From Phosphoribacter sp037045055 (GTDB taxonomy: Bacteria; Actinomycetota; Actinomycetes; Actinomycetales; Dermatophilaceae), in assembly GCA_037045055.1 (NCBI GenBank), contig JBAOHJ010000003.1, forward strand, positions 1,215,153 to 1,279,152: DNA of 64,000 bases. The letters run 5' to 3'. The position numbers and the translations under genes were made by a program. The notes under the pieces were generated by a model that was not told the DNA's origin, did not search any database, and was given only the letters and a program-made list of their open reading frames with translations. Shown one piece after another: positions 1-8,543 of the stretch (the first letter of the stretch is position 1; each line of letters begins with the position of its first letter).

Positions 1-558
1 CGTCCGGCACGCCTCCACCCGAGCCCGCGGCGGCCGCAACGCCTTCGAAACCGAACTCGCCCACCTGGGCGTCACCCAGAAGAACTCCCGCCCCACCACC
101 CCACCACCTGCGGCAAAGTCGAACGATTCCAGCAGACCCTCAAGACCTGGCTCACCCGCCAACCCCACCCACCCGCGACCATCGACCAGCTGCAAGCCCT
201 CATCGACCGATTCCGCACCGAGTACAACCAGCACCGACCCCACCGCGCCCTGCACCGGGCCACCCCCACCGCCGCCTACCAGGCCCGACCCAAAGCCACC
301 CCCACCAACGAACCCCCAGACCGAACCCACACCCGCATCCGCACCGACAAGGTCAACAACGGCAAGATCACCCTGCGCCACAGCGGCACCCTCTACTCCA
401 TCGGCATCGGCCGCCACCACAACGGACTAACCGTCAAAGCCCTCATCCACGGCCTACACATCACCATCGTCGACGCCACCACCGGCGAAGTACTACGCCA
501 ACTCACCCTCGACACCACCCGCAAGTACCAGCCCCAACCACAAAGCCCGAACCCCCAC
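1..558 (+). pseudogene. IS481-family transposase, 3' part, frameshifted and cut by an IS3 element
   Basis: This is the distal part of a DDE integrase-core transposase; the gene enters from the left edge. Reading starts in frame 2 (residues VRHASTRARGG onward). After codon CCC at 92-94 one T of an expected TAC codon is missing, and the protein continues in frame 1 as HPTTCGKVERFQQTLKTWL, then the NQHRPHRALHRATP motif typical of IS481-type C-termini. The reading is broken again at 558 by the inserted IS3 element. Removing that element and one copy of the CAC target duplication joins codon CAC directly to TGA at 1845-1847, so the original stop is recovered. The single-base loss means this copy is inactive unless it is a sequencing error. 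Confidence 0.8.
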
Positions 559-602
559 GGGACTGCCCAGGGTCTGGTTGACAGTCATGGTGGGTGGTCT
601 TG

Positions 603-1490
603 TCAGGCCGCTGAGGCGGTCGAGTAGATGGTCTCAAACTCGATGGGGGTCAGTCGACCCAGGCGACGCTGTCGGCGCCGGCGGTGGTAGGTGCGTTCGG
701 TCCAGGTGACGATCGCCAGCCGCAGGTGGCCGCGGGTGGCCCACCGTTGTCGGTCGAGCACGTTCTTCTGCAGCAAGGCGAACCAGCTCTCCATGGCCGC
801 ATTGTCAGCGCTCGAGGCCACCCGCCCCATCGAGCCGACCAGCCCAGCGTCGGCCAGGGCACGGGTGTATTTCCGGGCTCGGAATTGGCTACCTCGGTCG
901 CTGTGCACGATGCACCCGGAGACCACACTCGGGCCGCCGCGGCGGTCGACCGCGTTGCGCAGCGCGGCCACCGCCAAAGATGCCTTCATCCGCGAGTCGA
1001 TGCTGTAGCCCACGATCCGCCCGGAGTAGACGTCCTTGACGGCGCACATGTACAGCTTGCCCTCACCGGTGGCGTGCTCGGTGATGTCGGTCAGCCACAG
1101 CTCGTTGGGCCGGTCAGCGGTGAAGTCGCGTTCGACCAGGTCGTCGTACACCGCCGGGCCAGGACGTTTGCCGCCCCGGCGCTTCGGGGAGAGCACTGAG
1201 AAGATCCCGGTCATCGAGCAGACCCGCCACACCCGGTTCTCTGAGGCGGTGAACCCCTGCTCGACCAGCTCGTCGCTGATCAGCCGGTAGCCGAACTCCG
1301 GGTCGTCGGCGTGCACGTCCCGGGCGGCGTTGATCAGGTGGGCGTCGTCCCAGTCGCGTTGGCTGACCGGGTCGGCCCGCCACGCGTAGTAGGCCTGCCG
1401 GGACACGCCCAGGACCCGGCACGAGACGATCACGGGCACCCGGATCGTGGCCCCCTCAGCGGCCAGGTCAGTGATGAGGGGGTAGGTCAT
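603..1490 (-). CDS. IS3-family transposase OrfB (integrase catalytic domain)
   Basis: This 295-residue protein has the IS3 OrfB plan: an N-terminal HTH_21-like region (residues about 40-100, with SRQAYYAW and FGYRLI), then a DDE core. The acidic residues are visible in ELWLTDITEH, IVHSDRGSQF and NAAMESWFALLQKN, followed by a C-terminal YHRRRRQ stretch. Its ATG overlaps the OrfA stop in ATGA at 1490-1487. In IS3 elements the active transposase is usually an OrfAB fusion made by -1 frameshifting, and the overlap contains a suitable slippery sequence. OrfB alone may also start at this ATG. Confidence 0.93.
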   Translation of the reverse strand: MTYPLITDLAAEGATIRVPVIVSCRVLGVSRQAYYAWRADPVSQRDWDDAHLINAARDVHADDPEFGYRLISDELVEQGFTASENRVWRVCSMTGIFSVLSPKRRGGKRPGPAVYDDLVERDFTADRPNELWLTDITEHATGEGKLYMCAVKDVYSGRIVGYSIDSRMKASLAVAALRNAVDRRGGPSVVSGCIVHSDRGSQFRARKYTRALADAGLVGSMGRVASSADNAAMESWFALLQKNVLDRQRWATRGHLRLAIVTWTERTYHRRRRQRRLGRLTPIEFETIYSTASAA

Positions 1491-1780
1491 TTTGGGAGCA
1501 CGTCCCGGGCCAGGTACGCCGCCGCCCTGCGCAGCACCTCGTTCTCCTGCTCCAGCAGCCGGTTACGCTTCTTCAGCTCCCGCAACGCTTCCGACTCCTC
1601 CTTCGTGGCGCCAGGACGTTTGCCATCCTCGATGTCAGCCAGAGCTAGCCAGCGGTGCAGGCAGGACTCGGAGATCCCGAAGTCCTTGGCCACCTGCGCC
1701 ACCGACGCCTCGGCCCTACGTGCCACCGCGATCACATCGTCGCGGAACTCCTTGGGAAACGCTTTGGGCATGGTCGGCAT
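1487..1780 (-). CDS. IS3-family transposase OrfA (helix-turn-helix protein)
   Basis: This 97-residue protein carries an HTH_Tnp_1 domain (residues about 8-55, including VAQVAKDFGISESCLHRW) followed by a leucine-rich coiled segment (RELKKRNRLLEQENEVLRR) typical of IS3 OrfA. It recognises the element ends and multimerises. The ATG at 1780 lies directly against a GGAAGG motif; the second ATG, three codons later, has better spacing and may be the real start. The stop lies within the OrfB start. Confidence 0.9.
   Translation of the reverse strand: MPTMPKAFPKEFRDDVIAVARRAEASVAQVAKDFGISESCLHRWLALADIEDGKRPGATKEESEALRELKKRNRLLEQENEVLRRAAAYLARDVLPK
1490..1496 (-). promoter_or_regulatory. Putative -1 ribosomal frameshift heptamer C_CCA_AAA in IS3
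   Basis: Read on the minus strand, the end of orfA is CTC CCA AAA TGA. The heptamer C-CCA-AAA fits the X-XXY-YYZ slippery rule in the correct orfA phase. A one-base backward slip after AAA continues as ATG ACC TAC, which is exactly the orfB frame. The slip would give an OrfA-OrfB fusion of about 390 residues. The stop codon directly after the heptamer would favour pausing. I did not establish a downstream stimulatory structure. Confidence 0.65.
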
Positions 1781-1847
1781 CCTTCCGGTGAGGACTGACA
1801 GTCCTCACACGCTCGGTGTCAACCAGACCCTGGGCAGTCCCCACTGA

Positions 1848-1883
1848 GGGTTCGGGCCTTGCCGATGTCTTGAGACATCACAT
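1848..1883. repeat. Right terminal region of the IS481-type element
   Basis: After the recovered transposase stop (1845-1847) the sequence runs through a short palindrome, GATGTCTTGAGACATC, and ends in ACA at 1882. Read from outside, this is TGTGATGTCTC, the TGT-start terminus common in IS481 elements. It abuts the encoded CCA of tRNA-Leu with one base between, so the old element landed immediately downstream of the tRNA gene. Confidence 0.55.
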
Positions 1884-1969
1884 TGGTGCGCAAGGGGGGA
1901 TTTGAACCCCCACGTCCTTGCGGACACTGGCACCTGAAGCCAGCGCGTCTGCCGTTCCGCCACTTGCGC
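1884..1969 (-). tRNA. leuT: tRNA-Leu (anticodon CAG)
   Basis: The minus strand folds as a class II tRNA. The acceptor stem GCGCAAG pairs with CTTGCGC, the anticodon stem CTGGC/GCCAG frames the loop TTCAGGT (anticodon CAG, 1934-1936 on the plus strand), and there is a long variable arm. The T arm reads GGGGGTTCAAATCCCCC and a CCA end is encoded (1886-1884). A leucine tRNA beside fhaA is also found in mycobacteria. The 3' end faces the insertion-sequence debris at the left edge of the window. Confidence 0.96.
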
Positions 1970-2253
1970 GTGTGCGAGGACCAAGTGTGCCCTCACCACC
2001 TGGACAAGGCAAACCGTAACCCGCCCCCGCGACGGCCCCTGCGCACGGGGCCGGGGACCGCCGCCCGAGCTCACCCCGCCAGGGTGAGTCACCCCACTCG
2101 CGCGGGGGACAGAGCCCCGCGGGCCGACCACCGCGCCACAGACCTCTGCGAACCGGGCAGGGTCTTGGCCAATGGGACGACGCGGGGCACACTGACCTGA
2201 CCGGGAGCACCGACCAGGGCTCGATCATCGTTGAACCGACTCAGGGGCTAAAC

Positions 2254-2568
2254 ATGAAGCGACACCTCGCCCGCCTCGGCGCCATAGGCATCCTCGCCAC
2301 CGCCGCCACGTTCGGGGCCACCAGCACCGCCCAAGCCGCCGACTGCACGGTGTGGAGGACCGGCACGGCGACGTGGAACGCCCGGTGCTCCTCGACGCCC
2401 TACCCGTACGACGTCTTCCGGTTGCGGCTGCGTTGCCGCCTCGACCTCACCAACACCTACTGGTCCGCGGTCGGCAACATCGTCACGCCCTCCGGTACCT
2501 CCACCGCCACCTGCCCCAGCGACTACTACGTCGTGGGCTACTCCATCTCCTTCTACGACTGGTGGTGA
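2254..2568 (+). CDS. Small secreted protein of unknown function
   Basis: This is a 104-residue protein with a clear Sec signal peptide: a basic start (MKRHLAR), a hydrophobic stretch to about residue 24, and a cleavage site near AQA-A at 28-30. The mature part of about 75 residues has four cysteines (in DCTV, RCSS, LRCRL and ATCPS), possibly two disulfides, and many aromatic residues with a YDWW C-terminus. I recognise no enzyme motif. It lies alone between tRNA-Leu and fhaA on the fhaA strand, with almost 200 bases before fhaA, so it is probably its own unit. The ribosome-binding site is weak (AGGGGC). Confidence 0.75.
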   Translation: MKRHLARLGAIGILATAATFGATSTAQAADCTVWRTGTATWNARCSSTPYPYDVFRLRLRCRLDLTNTYWSAVGNIVTPSGTSTATCPSDYYVVGYSISFYDWW

Positions 2569-2765
2569 CGGCCGCCCCGGGGCGGTGGACGGTGGCCGCC
2601 GGCCGCTGACCGACGCCGACGACGGGTAGCGGCCGTCGAGCGGGCGAGCGGCGACCGGCGCCGGCGCTGCGACGCGCCAGGGCCGGCCCGCCGTCTCGCC
2701 CACCCGTCCCTGCTGGCTGCGGCGGATACGATGAACAGACCGCCCAGGGCCAGGAAGGAGGGCTG

Positions 2766-3704
2766 GTGGGACTGTTCGACAAGGTCGAGAAGGGCCTGGA
2801 GAAGGCCGTCAACGGCGTCTTCGCCAAGGCGTTTCGCTCCGAGGTCCAGCCCGTCGAGATCGCCTCGGCCATCCGCCGCGCGATGGACGATCGGGCGGCG
2901 GTGCTCGGCCACGGCCGCACCATGGTCCCGAACATCTACACCATCGAGCTGTCGCCCACCGACTTCGGGCGTCTGGACGAATACTCCGACGCCCTCTCGG
3001 AGGAGCTCGTCGCCGCGGCGCAGGAGCACGCCGACTCCCAGCGGTACCTGCCTGGCGGCCCGGTCGAGGTGGTGTTCGCCGAGGGCGGTGACCTCGAGAC
3101 GGGGGTGTTCCGGGTCCGTCCGACCACGTCCAAGCGCACCATGGCCCCGACCGGTATGCCGCCGCGCCCGACCCCCGGTGCCGCCCCGGCGCCGGGCTCG
3201 ATGCCGGGCCCGGGGACCGGCTCACCAGCCGACCCACAGGCCGCCGGGACGCCCGCGGGAGTCGCCAGCCCGGGAGTCGCCAGCCCGGGAGTCGCCAGCG
3301 CACCCCCTGGTGCGGCGAGCGCCGGCACAGCGGGGCCGAGGCGCGGCGACGACCCGACGGCATACCGGGCCGATCCGCTCGCGCGTCGGCGGCCCGGTCT
3401 CACCCCGGCCGACCGCCCGTGGCTGGACGTCGACGGCGAGCGCTACCCGCTGCTCGGGCCGCTCACCGTCATCGGCCGCGACACCACCGCCGACGTGATC
3501 CTCGACGACCCGGGAATCTCACGCCGGCACAGCGAGATCCGGGTGACCAACGACGGGCCCCACCTCGTCGCGTCGATCCGCGACCTCGCCTCCACCAACG
3601 GCACGTTCGTCAACGGGGAACGCATCACCGCCACCCGGTTGCGCGACGGCGACCGGGTCACCGTCGGGCGGACCTCGGTCACCTACCGCGCCGGGAAGAG
3701 GTGA
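2766..3704 (+). CDS. fhaA: FhaA: DUF3662 and FHA domain protein
   Basis: This 312-residue protein has the FhaA plan: an N-terminal DUF3662 domain (residues 1-115, starting MGLFDKVEKGLEKAVNG), a Pro/Ala/Gly-rich linker containing three GVASP-type repeats (about 160-185), and a C-terminal FHA domain (about 220-312) with GRD, SRRHSEI and STNGTFVNG. FHA domains bind phosphothreonine. In mycobacteria FhaA binds the phosphorylated pseudokinase MviN and tempers peptidoglycan synthesis at the poles. The GTG start at 2766 follows AAGGAGG, which fixes it. It opens a tight same-strand cluster that continues through pknB and puts phospho-reader, eraser and writers together. Confidence 0.95.
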   Translation: MGLFDKVEKGLEKAVNGVFAKAFRSEVQPVEIASAIRRAMDDRAAVLGHGRTMVPNIYTIELSPTDFGRLDEYSDALSEELVAAAQEHADSQRYLPGGPVEVVFAEGGDLETGVFRVRPTTSKRTMAPTGMPPRPTPGAAPAPGSMPGPGTGSPADPQAAGTPAGVASPGVASPGVASAPPGAASAGTAGPRRGDDPTAYRADPLARRRPGLTPADRPWLDVDGERYPLLGPLTVIGRDTTADVILDDPGISRRHSEIRVTNDGPHLVASIRDLASTNGTFVNGERITATRLRDGDRVTVGRTSVTYRAGKR

Positions 3705-3708
3705 GCCG

Positions 3709-4233
3709 GTGAGTGAGCTGACCCTCACGCTCTTTCGTCTGGGGTTGCTCGGCCTGCTGTGGGTGTTCGTCTTCGCGGTCGTCGGCGTGCTACGCAGCGA
3801 CCTCTACGGCACGCGGGTGTCCCGTCGGGGCCGCCGGGGTACCCGCACCACCACCCGCGCGCCCGCCGACCCGGTCGCCACGCCACGCCGCGACCGCGGC
3901 GCCAAGGACCGCGGCACCAAGGACCGGGCCGCCCGCGCGGTCCTGCCCCGCACCCTCGCGGTCACCGAGGGGGGACTGGCGGGCACGACCCTGCCGCTGG
4001 GCCAGACCGCGATCCTCATCGGTCGCAACCCGGAGTGCGCGCTCGTCCTCGAGGACGACTTCGCCTCCGGCCGGCACGCGCGGCTCTACCCCACCCCCGA
4101 GGGCTGGGTGGTGCAGGACCTGGGATCCACCAACGGCACCTTCCTCGAGGGCCAGCGTCTGGACGGTGCTCGGGGTGTCGGCATCGGGTCGAGCCTGCGG
4201 ATCGGGCGGACCGTCCTGGAACTGCGGGGCTAG
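3709..4233 (+). CDS. fhaB: FhaB/FipA: membrane-anchored FHA protein
   Basis: This 174-residue protein has an N-terminal transmembrane helix (residues about 5-27), a basic linker with repeated AKDRGTKDR-like units, and a C-terminal FHA domain with IGRNPECALVL, SGRHARL and STNGTFLEG. In mycobacteria FipA/FhaB is a phosphothreonine reader involved in FtsZ-FtsQ complexes and division under stress. The GTG start at 3709 lies four bases after the fhaA stop, so the two are translated together; pstP follows after three bases. Confidence 0.93.
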   Translation: MSELTLTLFRLGLLGLLWVFVFAVVGVLRSDLYGTRVSRRGRRGTRTTTRAPADPVATPRRDRGAKDRGTKDRAARAVLPRTLAVTEGGLAGTTLPLGQTAILIGRNPECALVLEDDFASGRHARLYPTPEGWVVQDLGSTNGTFLEGQRLDGARGVGIGSSLRIGRTVLELRG

Positions 4234-4236
4234 GGC

Positions 4237-5655
4237 ATGACCCTCGCCCTACGCTACGCGGCGCGCTCCCATCTCGGGTTGGGCCCCAAGACCCGCAACG
4301 AGGACAGCGGGTATGCCGGCCCGCACCTGCTGGTCCTCGCCGACGGGATGGGCGGGCACGCCGCCGGCGACGTCGCCAGCTCGATGATCGTCGGGTCGCT
4401 GGCCCACCTCGACGACGAGGGCCTGTCCGCCGAGCAGGCCATGACCGCCCTGGCGGACGAGCTGGCCGCGGCCAACGACCGGCTCGCCGAGGCGATGCAC
4501 GACGACGCCGACCTGGCCGGCATGGGCAGCACGACGATCGCGATCCTGCGCAGCGGCACGAAACTGGCCATGGCGCACATCGGCGACTCCCGGGCCTACC
4601 TGCTGCGCGAGGGCGACTTCAGCCAGCTCACCAAGGACCACTCCTTCGTCCAGCACCTGCTCGACGAGCGACGCATCAGCGAGGACGAGGCCCTGCACCA
4701 CCCGCAGCGCTCCCTGGTCACCCGGGTGATGACCGGGCAGGCCGACGACCAGCCGGACCTGTCGGTACGCGAGCTGCTGCTCGGGGACCGCTACCTGCTG
4801 TGTTCGGACGGGCTGACCGACTTCGTCACGGACGACACGGTCCGCGAGATCCTCGCCGAGGCGTCCGACCCCGACCAGGCGGCCGAGCGGCTCGTCGAGG
4901 TGGCAGTCAAAGCCAGCGCGCGCGACAACATCACCGTCGTGGTCGCCGACGCCGTCGACGCCGACGCGCAGCCGCCACCCTCGTCGATCCCCCAGGTCGT
5001 CGGTGCGGCGGCGGTCCGCCGGCGCGGGCGACGGAGGACCCGCGCCATCCCGATCAGTCCCGCGGAGAAGGCCGCGGCCCTGTCCCGCGAGGTGTCCGGC
5101 CTGCCCGACGACGAGCCGGCCGCCCTGGCCGAGGAGGCGGTGACCCCGCGCGTGCTCTGGCTGCGGCGGGCCGGGATCGCTGCGGCAGCCGCCGTCGTGC
5201 TCGTCGGAGCCACGTATGCCGGGTACGCCTGGACCCAGCGGCAGTACTTCATCGGAGCGGACGACGGCTACGTCGCGATCTACCGGGGGGTCAACCAGGA
5301 CCTCGGGCCGGTGCACCTCGGGGAGGTCGCCCAGCGCTCCACCGTCCTGGTCACCGACCTGCCCGGGCACTACCAGGACCAGGTGCGCGGGACGATCCCG
5401 GTGAGCACCCGCGACGACGCCGACGCCCGGGTCGCCTCGTTGCGCATCGTCGCCGCCGAGTGCCGCGCCCTCAACACGCTCGGCACCCCGTGCGGGAGCT
5501 CCGGGCCCACCTGCCCGCCGAGCACCACCAGCGCCCCGAATGCCACGAACGACCCCGCGGTCCCCGCCGCGCCGGTCGAGCTGCCCACCACGACGGCGGC
5601 TGTCCCCTCGGCCGACGCGGGCGGCATTCCCGGCCCGTCCGGGGGGCCGTCGTGA
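4237..5655 (+). CDS. pstP: PstP: PP2C-family Ser/Thr protein phosphatase
   Basis: This 472-residue metal-dependent phosphatase removes phosphate from PknA/PknB substrates and from the kinases themselves. The PP2C core covers residues 5-240: RNED (20-23), ADGMGGHAAGD (35-45), HIGDSRAY (114-121), SDGLTDF (190-196) and RDNITVV (229-235), with metal-binding Asp36, Asp191 and Asp230. A basic linker leads to one transmembrane helix (about 311-331) and an extracytoplasmic domain of about 115 residues ending in a Thr/Pro-rich tail. The stop overlaps the rodA start in GTGA, so translation is coupled. Confidence 0.96.
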   Translation: MTLALRYAARSHLGLGPKTRNEDSGYAGPHLLVLADGMGGHAAGDVASSMIVGSLAHLDDEGLSAEQAMTALADELAAANDRLAEAMHDDADLAGMGSTTIAILRSGTKLAMAHIGDSRAYLLREGDFSQLTKDHSFVQHLLDERRISEDEALHHPQRSLVTRVMTGQADDQPDLSVRELLLGDRYLLCSDGLTDFVTDDTVREILAEASDPDQAAERLVEVAVKASARDNITVVVADAVDADAQPPPSSIPQVVGAAAVRRRGRRRTRAIPISPAEKAAALSREVSGLPDDEPAALAEEAVTPRVLWLRRAGIAAAAAVVLVGATYAGYAWTQRQYFIGADDGYVAIYRGVNQDLGPVHLGEVAQRSTVLVTDLPGHYQDQVRGTIPVSTRDDADARVASLRIVAAECRALNTLGTPCGSSGPTCPPSTTSAPNATNDPAVPAAPVELPTTTAAVPSADAGGIPGPSGGPS

Positions 5656-7070
5656 TCACCACCGTCGAGACGATCTCGCCGAAAACCCGGCGCAACGTCG
5701 AGCTCGCGCTGGTGCTCTTCGCGGTCGCCGTGGTCCTGCTCGCGTGGGTCAACGTCGACCTGGCCCTGCGCGACACCGTGCCCTCGGCGCTGGCGACCGT
5801 CGGCGGGGGGCTGCTGGCGCTCGTGCTGCTGGTCCACCTCGCGGTGCGGTGGCGGGCCGCGTACGCCGACCCGCTGCTGCTGCCCATCGCTACCCTGCTC
5901 ACCGGTCTGGGCCTGGTGATGATCCATCGGCTCGACCTCGCCGGGGGCCGGGAGGGCCTCAACGGCAACGCGATCCGGCAGCTGATCTGGACCGCCGTCT
6001 CGACTGCCCTGGCGACCGCGCTGATCCTCTGGCTGCGCGATCACCGGGTGCTGCGGCGCTACACCTACACGATGATGGCCGCCGGGATCGGGCTGCTGCT
6101 GCTGCCGCTGCTGCCGGTCATCGGCACGGCCGAGTACGGCTCGCAGATCTGGATCCGGCTCGGGCCGATGTCCTTCCAGCCCGGCGAGATCGCCAAGATC
6201 GTCCTCACCGTGTTCTTCGCCGGTTACCTCGTGCAGACCCGCGACGTCCTCTCGTTGGCCGGTCGGCGGGTCCTCGGCTTCACCTTCCCCCGGGGCCGGG
6301 ACCTGGGCCCTATCGTCGTGGCCTGGCTGGTCAGCCTGGGCGTGCTGGTCTTCGAGAAGGACCTGGGCTCCTCGCTGCTGTTCTTCGGGCTGTTCGTCGC
6401 GATGCTCTACGTCGCCACCGAGCGGGTGTCCTGGATCGCCATCGGCCTGACCCTCTTCGCCGCCGGCACGTACGTCGCGTGGCTGGTCTTCCCGCACGTG
6501 CAACGGCGGGTCACCCTCTGGCTGGACCCGTTCTCGACCGATTCGATCGCCCAGTCCGACCAGCTGGCCAAGGGGGTGATGGGGATGGCCGCCGGCGGGC
6601 TGTTCGGCACCGGGCTGGGCCAGGGCCGGCCCTGGATGGTGTCCTTCGCCGACAGCGACTTCATCCTGCCCAGCCTCGGCGAGGAGCTCGGGCTCTTCGG
6701 CGTCTTCGCCGTCCTCGCGCTCTACGGCCTGCTCGTGCAGCGGGGTCTGCGCACCGCCCTGGGGGTGCGCGACGGGTTCGGCAAGCTGCTCGCCCTCGGG
6801 CTGGCGTTCTCGGTGGCGCTGCAGGTGTTCGTCGTCGTCGGCGGCGTCACCCGGGTCATCCCGCTCACCGGGCTCACCACGCCGTTCCTCTCGCTGGGCG
6901 GATCGGCGCTGCTGGCCAACTGGTCCATCCTGGCGCTGCTGCTGCGGATCTCCGACCAGGCCCGCCGACCGCTGCCGGACGGCGACGGGCTGCGCCCCGC
7001 CGGCCCCCGCCCGATGCCGGCCACGGCCGCCGCAGACCCGGGCGCCACCCAGGTGGTGACCACCTCGTGA
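5652..7070 (+). CDS. rodA: RodA: SEDS-family peptidoglycan glycosyltransferase
   Basis: This 472-residue polytopic membrane protein of the FtsW/RodA/SpoVE (SEDS) family polymerises lipid II glycan chains during cell elongation. About ten or more hydrophobic segments are visible. The SEDS signature region includes FQPGEIAKI, FEKDLGSSLLFFG, and near the C-terminus PLTGLTTPFLSLGGSALL. The GTG start at 5652 overlaps the pstP stop, and the stop overlaps the pbpA start. RodA works as a pair with the class B penicillin-binding protein encoded next to it. Confidence 0.95.
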   Translation: MITTVETISPKTRRNVELALVLFAVAVVLLAWVNVDLALRDTVPSALATVGGGLLALVLLVHLAVRWRAAYADPLLLPIATLLTGLGLVMIHRLDLAGGREGLNGNAIRQLIWTAVSTALATALILWLRDHRVLRRYTYTMMAAGIGLLLLPLLPVIGTAEYGSQIWIRLGPMSFQPGEIAKIVLTVFFAGYLVQTRDVLSLAGRRVLGFTFPRGRDLGPIVVAWLVSLGVLVFEKDLGSSLLFFGLFVAMLYVATERVSWIAIGLTLFAAGTYVAWLVFPHVQRRVTLWLDPFSTDSIAQSDQLAKGVMGMAAGGLFGTGLGQGRPWMVSFADSDFILPSLGEELGLFGVFAVLALYGLLVQRGLRTALGVRDGFGKLLALGLAFSVALQVFVVVGGVTRVIPLTGLTTPFLSLGGSALLANWSILALLLRISDQARRPLPDGDGLRPAGPRPMPATAAADPGATQVVTTS

Positions 7071-8524
7071 ACACCCCGATCCTGCGGATGTCCCGACTCG
7101 TCGCAGCCCTGTTCGCCGCCCTGCTGGTGGCCACCACGGTGATCCAGTTCGTCCAGGCCCCGAGCCTGCGCGCCCGGCCGGACAACCGCCGGACCCTGCT
7201 GGACAACTACTCCCGGGACCGCGGGTCGATCCTCGTCGGGGACCAGTCCGTCGCCCGCTCCACGCCCACCGAGGGCCAGCTGAAGTACCAGCGCAGCTAT
7301 CCGCAACCCCAGCTCTATTCCCACGTCACCGGCTACTACTCCTACCTCGTCGGGGCCGGCGGCGGCCTGGAGGCCGCCGAGGACGCCCTGCTGTCCGGCT
7401 CGTCCGACGCGTTCTTCTACCGCCGGGTCGCCGACCTGTTCACCGGTCGGCAGCCCACCGGGGCGACCCTGCAGCTGACCGTCAACCCCAAGGCTCAGGA
7501 GGCCGCGAGCAAGGCCCTGGGGGACCAGAGGGGGGCCGTCGTGGCCCTCAACCCCAAGACCGGGGCGATCCTCGCCATCGTCAGCCACCCGGAGTACGAC
7601 CCGAACACCCTCGCCTCGCACGACCAGGCCGCCGTGGACGCCGCGTGGAAGGCGTTGCTGGCCGACCCGAACCGGCCGCTGACCGACCGGGCGACCGCCG
7701 GCAACCTCTACCCGCCCGGGTCGGTGTTCAAGATCGTCACCGCCGCGGCCGCGCTCTCCGCGGGTGCCGTCACCGCGACCACGCCGATCCCGGCACCGGC
7801 CCGCATGGACCTGCCCGACACCAGCGCCGGCCTGCCCAACTACGACCTGCGCCCGTGCGGGCCCAACGACCAGACCACCCTGGCTCGCGCCGTCGAGATC
7901 TCCTGCAACACCGCGTTCGGGTGGCTCGGGCTCAAGATCGGGCCGGACGCGCTGCGCGATCAGGCGGCGAAGTTCGGGTTCGGCGAGGTCATGCGGATCC
8001 CCATGCGGGTCACCCCGAGCACCGTGCCCGCCGACCTCAACCGGTCGCAGACCGCGCAGGCGGCCATCGGGCAGTACGACGTGCGGGTCACGCCCCTACA
8101 GGTGGCCATGGTCAGCGCGGCGGTGGCGAACCGGGGCGTCGTCATGCGCCCCTACCTCGTGCAGCAGACCCTCGGGGCGGGGCTGGAGGTGCTCGACCAA
8201 GCCCAACCGCAGCAGCTGTCCCGAGCGGTGTCGCCGGAGATCGCCGCGGTCCTGACCACGATGCTCGTGTCCACCGTGGAGAACGGCACCGGCACACCGG
8301 CACGAATCGCCGGGGTCAGCGTGGCCGGCAAGACCGGCACCGCCCAGCAGGGCGAGGGCAAGGCGCCGCACGCCTGGTTCACCGCGTTCGCCCCCGCCGA
8401 GGACCCGCAGGTCGCCGTCGCGGTCGTCGTCGAGGACGGCGGCAACGCCGGCAACGAGGCCGCCGGTGGCCGCCTCGCCGGTCCGATCGCCAAGGCGGTC
8501 ATGGAGGCGGCGATCCGACGATGA
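7067..8524 (+). CDS. pbpA: PbpA: class B penicillin-binding protein (transpeptidase)
   Basis: This 485-residue protein has an N-terminal membrane anchor (residues 10-30), a short dimerisation region, and a transpeptidase domain with all three penicillin-binding motifs: SVFK at 219-222 (nucleophile Ser219), SCN at 279-281 and KTG at 422-424. It cross-links peptidoglycan made by the adjacent RodA. The GTG start overlaps the rodA stop (GTGA). It ends 19 bases before pknA. Confidence 0.96.
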   Translation: MNTPILRMSRLVAALFAALLVATTVIQFVQAPSLRARPDNRRTLLDNYSRDRGSILVGDQSVARSTPTEGQLKYQRSYPQPQLYSHVTGYYSYLVGAGGGLEAAEDALLSGSSDAFFYRRVADLFTGRQPTGATLQLTVNPKAQEAASKALGDQRGAVVALNPKTGAILAIVSHPEYDPNTLASHDQAAVDAAWKALLADPNRPLTDRATAGNLYPPGSVFKIVTAAAALSAGAVTATTPIPAPARMDLPDTSAGLPNYDLRPCGPNDQTTLARAVEISCNTAFGWLGLKIGPDALRDQAAKFGFGEVMRIPMRVTPSTVPADLNRSQTAQAAIGQYDVRVTPLQVAMVSAAVANRGVVMRPYLVQQTLGAGLEVLDQAQPQQLSRAVSPEIAAVLTTMLVSTVENGTGTPARIAGVSVAGKTGTAQQGEGKAPHAWFTAFAPAEDPQVAVAVVVEDGGNAGNEAAGGRLAGPIAKAVMEAAIRR

Positions 8525-8543
8525 CGAGAGTGCAGGAGAGCCC

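Larger units (their letters stand above)
559..1841 (-). mobile_element. IS3-family insertion sequence, apparently complete (1283 bp)
   Basis: The element has perfect 24-bp terminal inverted repeats (559-582, starting GGGACTGCCCAGGG, and 1818-1841). A 3-bp CAC target duplication flanks it (556-558 and 1842-1844), as is usual for IS3. It carries orfA and orfB on the minus strand with a 4-base overlap. Both ends, the duplication and both genes are intact, so the element looks recent and potentially active. It sits inside the 3' end of an older IS481-type gene, just downstream of the 3' end of tRNA-Leu. The subgroup within IS3 was not determined. Confidence 0.92.

Noticed and set aside
2248..2703. 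Long minus-strand frames opposite the secreted-protein gene and others over the backbone
   Set aside because: High GC gives long antisense frames; they lack motifs and ribosome-binding sites and lie over well-supported genes.
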